Source of the DNA: Candidatus Thorarchaeota archaeon
GTDB lineage: Archaea > Asgardarchaeota > Thorarchaeia > Thorarchaeales > Thorarchaeaceae
DNA: 15,505 nt
Direction: 5' to 3'
Assembly (NCBI GenBank): GCA_019057595.1
Contig: DXJI01000016.1
Span: forward strand, 1 to 15,505
Shown here: piece after piece, positions 6,363 to 12,246 of the stretch
How the letters are laid out: every line of letters starts with the position of its first letter
How positions within the stretch are numbered: position 1 is the stretch's first letter
Position numbers and translations under genes: made by a program
Notes under the pieces: model-generated
The model's input: only the letters and a program-made list of their open reading frames with translations
Told to the model about the DNA's origin: nothing
Databases searched by the model: none

Positions 6363-7148
6363 CTAGATTCCTCCGAAGAATGCTTTCTTCTGAACGGCCA
6401 TGTGGATGCCTTCGATAGTTCTCTTGTCGAGCCCTGTCAATGTGACAAGGTGATCTGCGCTGGTTGCAACAAAGTCAGTCGTAGTGGCAATCCCAGATTC
6501 TAGGATTTGATTCACAGTTGGCTCTTCAACACCAAGCTCCATGAGGACACTCTTTAGGTCTGCAATAGTTTCCGCACTCGCCGCTGGTGGCGCAACGTCA
6601 GGCATCTCTGCTTCGATTGGATCTTCTGTTGGGACTGAGGGTTCAGCATCTTTCTTCAGCGCAATGATTTCTGCACCCTCAGCATGACCATACTTTCGAA
6701 TGAAAGACGGGCGAAGAACGAAAATCCCTGCAATCAGCGAGAATATGAAGAATGGAATGAGGAACAAATTGCTGACATCCATGCCAACGATAGTACCACC
6801 CAAACCTGGTGCAATAAGACCATCGGTTATTCCCTCAGTGAACAATGTGGTCCAAGACTCTCCTGCAAGATCTGTGAATAATATCATCCATATCGGTGTG
6901 AAGACTCCGAATCCTCCCGCTTCATAAATGACAAACTCTCTGAACATATCTCTCCGAGCAGCAACAATCACAATGGGAGGAATGAGTGCGATTCCAATTG
7001 AAACCATGAACCAGATAACGTAGATATCCCACAGAAGCGCAAGTACAATTGCATCAGCTCCGATACCTGTTACTTTGATCACTGCAGCTACGAAGAAGAT
7101 GATGAGTGGTAGAATTGCACCAGTAATTATTCCATGAGCATATCGCAT
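6363..7148 (-). CDS. Membrane protein with C-terminal helix-hairpin-helix domain
   Basis: 261 residues. Hydrophobic segments at about 8-27, 35-64, 78-93 and 124-146 suggest four membrane helices. After a basic RPSFIRKYGH stop and a flexible Pro/Glu/Ala linker (165-192) comes a soluble domain. It reads LMELGVEEPTVNQILESGI (202-220), then TTTDFVATSADHLVTLTGLDKRTIEGI, the pattern of a Rad51-N/HHH_5-type tandem helix-hairpin-helix (first glycine turn, 'G..t..df...s.d.L..ltGl...t...I'). HhH domains usually bind DNA backbone or mediate protein contacts, so a membrane-tethered copy is unusual. No catalytic motif is visible. Start ATG 7148 follows GGTGA by nine to ten bases. Function unknown. Confidence 0.82.
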   Translation of the reverse strand: MRYAHGIITGAILPLIIFFVAAVIKVTGIGADAIVLALLWDIYVIWFMVSIGIALIPPIVIVAARRDMFREFVIYEAGGFGVFTPIWMILFTDLAGESWTTLFTEGITDGLIAPGLGGTIVGMDVSNLFLIPFFIFSLIAGIFVLRPSFIRKYGHAEGAEIIALKKDAEPSVPTEDPIEAEMPDVAPPAASAETIADLKSVLMELGVEEPTVNQILESGIATTTDFVATSADHLVTLTGLDKRTIEGIHMAVQKKAFFGGI

Positions 7149-7171
7149 ATCTCAGATTCACCTCAGAGCAT

Positions 7172-7240
7172 TTAACCATTGTAACCTGTGTTGAGGGATT
7201 CTTTTAGGTCTTTTGCGGATTTCTTCACGATGTAGTACAT
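7172..7240 (-). CDS. Possible 22-residue ORF, DUF302-like start
   Basis: Minus-strand ATG at 7240 to TAA at 7172 encodes MYYIVKKSAKDLKESLNTGY plus two residues. The composition looks protein-like, and the opening MYYIVK..K..KDLKESL resembles the N-terminus of DUF302 proteins, which are normally about 130 residues. It ends 23 bases before the HhH membrane-protein gene on the same strand. It could be a gene remnant, a leader peptide or chance; no proper Shine-Dalgarno is seen. Confidence 0.2.
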   Translation of the reverse strand: MYYIVKKSAKDLKESLNTGYNG

Positions 7241-7282
7241 CCTATCAAAGTCCGTCAGCCTTATCTGTTCCAACGAATCCCT

Positions 7283-8386
7283 ATGAACAGTGTGATACAT
7301 TTGAAGCCCTTTTTCGTGGTCGGGACACGACCTGAGATCATTAAGATGGCACCCATCGTTCATGAGTGTGAGAGAAGAGGAATTGAGTACTACCTTCTCC
7401 ACACAGGACAACACTACTCCAAGAACATGAGTAACCTATTCTTCAGAGATCTAGACCTGAAGGACCCACACAAGAATCTCAACATAGGGTCGGGCTCACA
7501 TTCTGAACAGACTGCCAAAGCACTCGTCGGTATTGAGAAAGAGCTGGTGAAGGTCCCACCAGATGTGGTTTTGGTTCAAGGAGACACAAATGCCGTTCTC
7601 TCTGCGGCACTTGCTGCTGTCAAACTCAACATCCCTGTAGGTCATGTAGAAGCTGGATTGAGAAGTTATGACATCAGAATGCCTGAGGAACACAACCGGC
7701 GCTTGACTGATCACATTTCTGAGTACCTCTTCGCTCCCACCAAGAAGTCTGCAGAGATTCTGAAGGGAGAGAACATCTGGGGAAAGGTCTTCGTCACAGG
7801 GAACACAGTGATTGATGCGCTCGAAGGACTCATACCAAAGGCAAAGGGAAGACCCACAGCAGCGGATGAAATGGGTCTTACCGAGTTTGCTTTACTCACA
7901 ATGCACAGGGCGGAGAATGTTGATGCGAAGAAGACACTAGAGGGTCTCGTTGAAGGACTCCTCAGCCTTGACATTGACATCGTATTTGCAGCTCATCCAC
8001 GAACGGTTTCTCGCCTGAAGGAGTTTGAGTTGATGAAGCTGATCGAGAAGAACAATCGAATCCATCTGATTGAACCGCCGGGTTACCTCGATTTTCTAGC
8101 CTTACTAGAATCGTGCTCATTTGTGATGACAGATTCTGGAGGGATTCAAGAAGAGGTCACTGCTCCATCTATCAACAAGAGAGTATTCGTTCTACGGACA
8201 TCCACTGAACGCCCAGAGGCAGTGGAATCAGGTCATGCTACAGTCGTTGGAGTTGACCCAGAGACCTTTCCGAAGGCCATCAGAGAGGGAATTAGAGAGG
8301 GGCTTGAGAAATCGAGGGATTGTCCCTATGGAAACGGTCACGCTTCCAAAAATATCGTGGATATACTTTCAGAGCACATTATATAG
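7283..8386 (+). CDS. wecB: UDP-N-acetylglucosamine 2-epimerase (non-hydrolysing)
   Basis: 367 residues, the standard length. Converts UDP-GlcNAc to UDP-ManNAc, a precursor for cell-surface glycans and, in many archaea, protein glycosylation. Rossmann-type GT-B fold shown by VVGTRPEIIKMAPI, HTGQHYSKNM, VQGDTNAVLSAALAA (D101), VGHVEAGLRSYDIRMPEEHNR (E123, E135), GNTVIDAL, LLTMHRAENV (H208), AHPRT and MTDSGGIQEE, with the TERPEAVESG loop near 308. The Asp, two Glu and His correspond to the catalytic positions of E. coli WecB. Start ATG 7283 is the most upstream candidate and lacks a Shine-Dalgarno, so it may be leaderless or nearly so. No other glycan genes are adjacent. Confidence 0.96.
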   Translation: MNSVIHLKPFFVVGTRPEIIKMAPIVHECERRGIEYYLLHTGQHYSKNMSNLFFRDLDLKDPHKNLNIGSGSHSEQTAKALVGIEKELVKVPPDVVLVQGDTNAVLSAALAAVKLNIPVGHVEAGLRSYDIRMPEEHNRRLTDHISEYLFAPTKKSAEILKGENIWGKVFVTGNTVIDALEGLIPKAKGRPTAADEMGLTEFALLTMHRAENVDAKKTLEGLVEGLLSLDIDIVFAAHPRTVSRLKEFELMKLIEKNNRIHLIEPPGYLDFLALLESCSFVMTDSGGIQEEVTAPSINKRVFVLRTSTERPEAVESGHATVVGVDPETFPKAIREGIREGLEKSRDCPYGNGHASKNIVDILSEHII

Positions 8387-8460
8387 GCTCGTTGAGTCTA
8401 AATGCGCAAATGGCCTAGAATAGGGAAAGGGCGCTACAGAACAGGTTTCTAAGCATAGCC

Positions 8461-8467
8461 TTATAAG
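8461..8467 (+). promoter_or_regulatory. TATA box of the histone gene
   Basis: TTATAAG at 8461-8467 is a good archaeal TATA box. The expected transcription start is about 25 bases downstream, near 8488-8490, leaving a short leader that carries the GGAGG at 8497-8501. The following gene at 8514 has its own terminator, so this looks like a single-gene unit. Confidence 0.55.
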
Positions 8468-8496
8468 TGTCATAAACGACGTTAAATTACCCTTTT

Positions 8497-8517
8497 GGAG
8501 GCGTAATGAAGAAATGA
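8497..8517 (+). promoter_or_regulatory. Shine-Dalgarno plus three-codon ORF overlapping the histone start
   Basis: GGAGG (8497-8501) lies four bases before ATG 8506 but twelve before the histone ATG at 8514. ATG 8506 opens the minimal ORF ATG-AAG-AAA-TGA, whose stop overlaps the histone start as ATGA (8514-8517). This could be translational coupling by termination-reinitiation, a -1 slip on AAG-AAA giving an MKKM start, or one missing A in the assembled sequence. Confidence 0.6.
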
Positions 8518-8684
8518 CTTTCATCGTTAAGAAGGCAGTACAAGACTATGCGAAGAGGAATAAACTACAAGTCAGTGGCGACTTCTATGGCGCACTGAAC
8601 AATACGATAGAAAAGATTCTCGCAGGTGCTGCAAAAAGGACTGGTTCTAACAAGCGTAAGACACTCAAACCTTACGACTTGTAA
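8514..8684 (+). CDS. Very small histone-fold DNA-binding protein
   Basis: 56 residues, MTFIVKKAVQDYAKRNKLQV at the N-terminus. The histone fold is visible: helix 1 (about 4-15), loop KLQVSGDF, long helix 2 (about 25-43, LNNTIEKILAGAAKRT), then RKTLKPYDL, the RKT(V/L)-x-P-x-D-L loop-2 signature. Helix 3 is essentially missing after Leu56, unlike the ~67-residue HMfA/B type. It resembles the short single-domain DUF1931-like/bacterial-type histones that start with IVKxxVK and have VSGDFxxALN. Such proteins dimerise and bind DNA, but lacking helix 3 they may not form the stacked filament of canonical archaeal histones. Many basic residues support DNA binding. Promoter, leader and terminator make it a stand-alone gene. 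Confidence 0.88.
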   Translation: MTFIVKKAVQDYAKRNKLQVSGDFYGALNNTIEKILAGAAKRTGSNKRKTLKPYDL

Positions 8685-8704
8685 AGAGTCTAAAGATGCC
8701 GGGA

Positions 8705-8743
8705 GTGGAAGCATAGGAAACTAGAGCTTCCACGACCTTTTTT
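8705..8743 (+). terminator. Hairpin with T6 tract downstream of the histone gene
   Basis: GTGGAAGC (8705-8712) pairs perfectly with GCTTCCAC (8726-8733). Inside, TAG-GAAA-CTA (8714-8723) forms a short stem with a GNRA-type GAAA loop. T6 follows at 8738-8743. This is an intrinsic-type terminator 20 bases after the histone stop; archaea rely mainly on the T-run. Confidence 0.7.
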
Positions 8744-8814
8744 CTTCCTCCAAACGTCACTCTTATCAGCAGATAATAGAGGGACTGGTTGATTCATATC
8801 AGGAGTAGTGCGGA

Positions 8815-9591
8815 TTGTATAAGGTCTGTTTGACTAATGACGATGGTCCTCGAAGCGAGGGCATGCTCGAGCTTGCGAAAGAATTGAGCAAGACGATGGA
8901 ACTAATTGTGGTGGTGCCCGACGGACAACGCAGTGCAACTGGAAAGACTTTGACATTGAAGAGACCAATCAGAATCACAGAGAAGCACGAGAATAACGGA
9001 TACCAATTCGTCACGCACGACGGATCGCCTGCAGACTCGGTCATACTCGCTCAAGCCTTCTATGAGGACATTGATCTCGTGATATCAGGAATCAATTCCG
9101 GTGCGAACGTTGGATATCAGAGTATGCTGACGAGTGGAACTGTGGGAGCAGCTTTTGAAGCTGCAATCAGAGGGCTACCCGCAATTGCTGCATCCCGACA
9201 AGCATCACCTAGTGAATGGTTTGCCTCCACTGGATCAGACGCAGATTTCGAGAAAGTATGTGAAATAACTAGAAACCTGATCTTGAGAGTTCTTGAGAAA
9301 GGAATGCCTGAAGGAATTGACATGCTGAATATTAACTTCCCTTGCGCACTCACTGAAGAATCAAAAGTCGTGGTCACAAAGCCAACGAAGATAAGAATGC
9401 ATAACGAGGTCGAAGAGAGAACAGATCCTCATGGTCGACCATACTATTGGTATCTGGGAATTGAAAGTGAACCACAACCAAAGTCTGACGCGTATGAAGT
9501 CTTCGTCAATGGTAATGTCTCACTGTCTCCGGTCATCCTGGATTGGATTGACGAGAAGGAACTCAAGACGCTTGAGGAGTTCATGAAGTAA
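8815..9591 (+). CDS. surE: 5'/3'-nucleotidase SurE
   Basis: 258 residues, typical for SurE, a metal-dependent phosphatase that dephosphorylates nucleoside monophosphates. Motifs: CLTNDDGPRSEGM with metal ligands D9 and D10, VVPDGQRSATG with S40, VISGINSGANVG with N94, and TSGTVGAAFEAAIRGLPAIAAS. All expected metal ligands are present. The start is TTG 8815, supported by AGGAG at 8801-8805 and by the family N-terminus (M-x-x-hLTNDDG), which leaves no room for another start. A TATA-like AGATAATAGA at 8771-8780 would give a short leader. Its stop overlaps the convergent AIR-synthase-like gene by 11 bases. Confidence 0.95.
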   Translation: MYKVCLTNDDGPRSEGMLELAKELSKTMELIVVVPDGQRSATGKTLTLKRPIRITEKHENNGYQFVTHDGSPADSVILAQAFYEDIDLVISGINSGANVGYQSMLTSGTVGAAFEAAIRGLPAIAASRQASPSEWFASTGSDADFEKVCEITRNLILRVLEKGMPEGIDMLNINFPCALTEESKVVVTKPTKIRMHNEVEERTDPHGRPYYWYLGIESEPQPKSDAYEVFVNGNVSLSPVILDWIDEKELKTLEEFMK

Positions 9592-10588
9592 TCTTCTGTA
9601 ACGCATTCCAGAGTGCATCAGTTTTTGGTCGTGGAAGAGGGATACCATCAGTAGCAGTTACGATTATTCTCCTTTCAGGATTCTTCACAATTTTGCCAAT
9701 CACACTTGCCATGATTCCTCTCGACTGGACTGTGTTCACAATCTCATTGACGTGTTCCTCACTGCAGCTGATAATCATGCAACCGCTACTGATCAAATCC
9801 ATAGGACTGATTTCTAGTACTGAACAGATTTCGTAAGTTGAGTCATCCAACGGAATTGCATCAGTGTAGATTTCAAAGCCAACATTGCTGGCGTCACAAA
9901 GCTCGTGCAAACCACCAGACAGACCTCCTTCAGTGGGATCATGCATTGCTGTCACAAATCCAGTTTCAAATGCTGCAACTCCTTCTGCAACGACACTGAT
10001 CTGAGACCTCAATCTCTTTGCATGCTCAATCGTTGTGGCTGGGATTTTGTTTGCAAGATATTCCTCACCCTCAGTGGCAAGAATTGATGTACCCTCGAGA
10101 GCAATCGTTTTTGTGACAATGATTGAGTCACCAGGTTTTGCACCTGAAGATGTGACGTATTCTCCATCGTCAGCAATGCCCATCATAAAACCAGCAATTA
10201 GTGGTCTGTCAATACCTTTTGTAACTTCAGAGTGACCTCCAGCAACTGCAATACCAAGATTCTGGCAAGCCTCATCAATCTGATTCATGATGTTTCGGAG
10301 TTGGTCTGGTGTGGAACCCTCAGGCAATATGATTGAGGTCAGAAACCAACGTGGTCTAATTCCAAAAGTTGCAATATCATTTGCATTCACATGTACAGCA
10401 AGCCAACCAACATCGGATATGGACCCTGTTATGGGATCAGTGGCCGCAACTATCACCTTGTCTCCGACTCGAATTACTGCAGCATCCTCACCGATTCGAG
10501 GTCCGAGTACAACATCGGGGTCAGCAGCTCCTAGCTTTGCAAATACTATTTTCTGAAGGATTTCAGGCGGAACCTTTCCGGGAAGCAT
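9581..10588 (-). CDS. AIR synthase-related protein (PurM/HypE superfamily)
   Basis: 335 residues. The PurM fold is clear: LGPRIGEDAAVI (28-39), the metal/ATP loop TDPITGS (50-56), VNANDIATFG (68-76), AVAGGHSEVT (114-123), then HDPTEGGLSGGLHEL (216-230) opening the C-terminal half. This family binds ATP and includes PurM, ThiL, SelD and HypE. N-terminal MLPGKVPPEIL...GP.IGEDAA is most like archaeal HypE-like proteins of COG0309. The C-terminus (LWNALQKITS) has no terminal Cys, which HypE needs to carry the thiocarboxamide, so it is not a classical HypE. Its substrate is unknown. ATG 10588 is chosen because GAGGTGG lies eight bases upstream and it matches the family start; the longer frame to 10762 is non-family sequence. 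It may be the third gene of the AAA+/VWA unit. Confidence 0.85.
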   Translation of the reverse strand: MLPGKVPPEILQKIVFAKLGAADPDVVLGPRIGEDAAVIRVGDKVIVAATDPITGSISDVGWLAVHVNANDIATFGIRPRWFLTSIILPEGSTPDQLRNIMNQIDEACQNLGIAVAGGHSEVTKGIDRPLIAGFMMGIADDGEYVTSSGAKPGDSIIVTKTIALEGTSILATEGEEYLANKIPATTIEHAKRLRSQISVVAEGVAAFETGFVTAMHDPTEGGLSGGLHELCDASNVGFEIYTDAIPLDDSTYEICSVLEISPMDLISSGCMIISCSEEHVNEIVNTVQSRGIMASVIGKIVKNPERRIIVTATDGIPLPRPKTDALWNALQKITS

Positions 10589-10611
10589 AACAACTACCAC
10601 CTCAAGGCAGG

Positions 10612-10717
10612 TGCGCACCGATCTTGTGCCTGATGCATGAAAAGACGAATCATAGTGACCCATACGGGGCTCTCCTCGCTCACTATGACACCAGGCATCT
10701 ATCAGACCGTGTGCGCA
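10612..10717 (-). ncRNA. Candidate structured RNA leader (nested four-helix element)
   Basis: All helices are nested. P1: 10612-10618 with 10711-10717 (7 bp). P2: 10630-10636 with 10695-10698 plus 10703-10705 (7 bp with a four-base bulge). P3: 10650-10658 with 10680-10688 (9 bp, perfect). P4: CCC 10659-10661 with GGG 10666-10668 around a four-base loop. On the minus strand a TATA-like TTATTAG (complement of 10738-10744) would place the transcription start near 10715, at the 5' edge of P1, and P1 ends nine bases before the Shine-Dalgarno of the AIR-synthase-like gene. An ACA follows the P2 base directly on the minus strand if P2 is extended by a G-U and a G-C pair, so an H/ACA-like guide RNA is an alternative. 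No known riboswitch motif was recognised. Confidence 0.4.
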
Positions 10718-10768
10718 TATGTGAAACTGAATGCATGCTAATAACCTAATCGAGAGGGGCATGAGAGT

Positions 10769-12202
10769 CTACCATTTCGGGAGATACGCCTCGACCTCTC
10801 TAAGGTCCTCTTCTCTCAGTCGAGCACGTGATCGACCAGATGACAGTACAGTACCAAGAATTGATGATTCTTTCATTAGTTCCGTTGAGATATACGCTCT
10901 ACCACCCGCTGCTCGCGCTACTAAGTACGCTCCAAATGTCTTTCTAAACTCGTCCACCTTCAGGATGGTTTCAATTGGATCTTGGAGACCCTCCTTCCTC
11001 ATCCTCAACATGGCAGCGAGCTCTAGCGCCTCGTGGTACGGTCTCTTCAAGAACTTGGGCCATCTCGATTGCTCAGGGTCGCAGGTAATCGCAGCCAGTC
11101 GCACCTTTGCCTTCCGAACGAGTCGGGCTGTGCGAACAAGATCCTGCACCGGAGTATATCTCTCATGGCCCGGACCAATAGATTGAGCAAGGGGAATGTT
11201 AGGTGAGAAATCCGAGATGAGAATTATGAGAGGTTCGATATCATCATTCCTCATCCGCTCGCGTTTGATCGCTTCAAGTGATTTCCGAAGTGCCTCAGCT
11301 AACGGCGTGAGTCCTGATAGTTTCAGTCTCCCGAGTGCTCGATAGATCTTGTTCCAATTGGTCGTGGGAGCTTGAATCTCGATGGCCCCACTGTCCTTGA
11401 ATGCGACAATCCCAGTCCGATCCTTGGACCCTCTGGTTTCGCTCTCCAAACGCTCTAGGAATTCTCGAATCTGTTTCATACTTCGTTTCATTGAGAGACT
11501 GACATCAATCACGACAATAATTGTAAGAGGGGTCCGACCTGAAAATACGCTCTCACGGATATCTTCCTTACGAATTGTTATTCCACCATCTGGAGATTTA
11601 CCTGTTCTAGCTACTGCAGCGATGACCGTTGCTGACAGATTTATGCTTCCAATCTCACGAGGTGGAATTCGTGACCGGACGGGTCGCCCATGTTTCATCG
11701 TGTCTGATGATTTGAGAGAGCCCACACCTCGTGAACTCACTCGTTTCTTGACCCAGCCGCCGGAGGATACTCGAGAACGAATCATTGCTCGTTTTTGGAG
11801 CTGCTCGATGTCAAATAGCTCTTCTCCCGTATTGATATCGGGAACCTTCACGAAAAACTCATCCTCAAGCCCGTATGGAGCCACACGAATTTCTGACTTT
11901 GACCCAGAGACCTTGGTCTCTTTCTTGGCGATATATGGTCGAGTGGCTAGTCCCCACTCATCACCAGGTTCGGGTTTTCCTTCACCAGGTTCCACAGTGT
12001 CAACACCTGCAGCAGGACCACTGCTTCGTCGTGTCATCACGTCAAGCCATTTACGTACTCCCCACCAGATCACTGGAGCAATTACGATGGTATCGATTAT
12101 CAGAGGTAGAGGAGAAGGGAACTGGAGAAATTGATGACCGAATAACCAGTTGATAGGACTCGCAAATATCCAAGCGAAATACATGAAAATTACGACCATC
12201 AT
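10769..12202 (-). CDS. Membrane-anchored VWA-domain protein (ChlD/BchD-like)
   Basis: 477 residues from ATG 12202. Two N-terminal hydrophobic segments (about 1-22 and 32-49), a linker with Gly/Glu/Pro, then a basic region (140-215) and a von Willebrand A domain from about 225. The MIDAS metal site is complete: D233-V-S235-L-S237, T299 in SGLTPLAEAL, and D331 in LISDFSP. VWA subunits paired with ChlI-type AAA+ ATPases insert metals or remodel targets; here the pair is 45 bases apart, without a large ChlH subunit nearby. ATG 12202 has no Shine-Dalgarno and begins in the middle of a hydrophobic stretch. The frame is open upstream to a stop at 12290-12292 with no start codon, and encodes KGTIVAI just before the ATG, completing a longer membrane helix (see finding on the A9 run). 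Confidence 0.88.
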   Translation of the reverse strand: MMVVIFMYFAWIFASPINWLFGHQFLQFPSPLPLIIDTIVIAPVIWWGVRKWLDVMTRRSSGPAAGVDTVEPGEGKPEPGDEWGLATRPYIAKKETKVSGSKSEIRVAPYGLEDEFFVKVPDINTGEELFDIEQLQKRAMIRSRVSSGGWVKKRVSSRGVGSLKSSDTMKHGRPVRSRIPPREIGSINLSATVIAAVARTGKSPDGGITIRKEDIRESVFSGRTPLTIIVVIDVSLSMKRSMKQIREFLERLESETRGSKDRTGIVAFKDSGAIEIQAPTTNWNKIYRALGRLKLSGLTPLAEALRKSLEAIKRERMRNDDIEPLIILISDFSPNIPLAQSIGPGHERYTPVQDLVRTARLVRKAKVRLAAITCDPEQSRWPKFLKRPYHEALELAAMLRMRKEGLQDPIETILKVDEFRKTFGAYLVARAAGGRAYISTELMKESSILGTVLSSGRSRARLREEDLREVEAYLPKW

Positions 12203-12246
12203 GATTGCTACGATGGTTCCTTTGATTGGATCACCCTGTGGCTTCC

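Noticed and set aside
8387..8814. tRNA or small RNA gene in the longest nearly gene-free stretch
   Set aside because: No cloverleaf or CCA-like arrangement; the stretch is explained by the histone gene, its promoter and its terminator.
10612..10717. Known riboswitch such as TPP (because ThiL is a PurM-superfamily enzyme)
   Set aside because: The conserved TPP core was not found, and the encoded protein is HypE-like rather than ThiL-like.
10589..10762. 58-residue N-terminal extension of the AIR-synthase-like frame
   Set aside because: Sequence is not family-like, covers the structured element, and ATG 10588 has a strong Shine-Dalgarno and matches the family N-terminus.
11382..12134. 250-residue plus-strand ORF
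   Set aside because: Antisense to the VWA gene; Ser/Arg/Pro-rich shadow with no recognisable domain.
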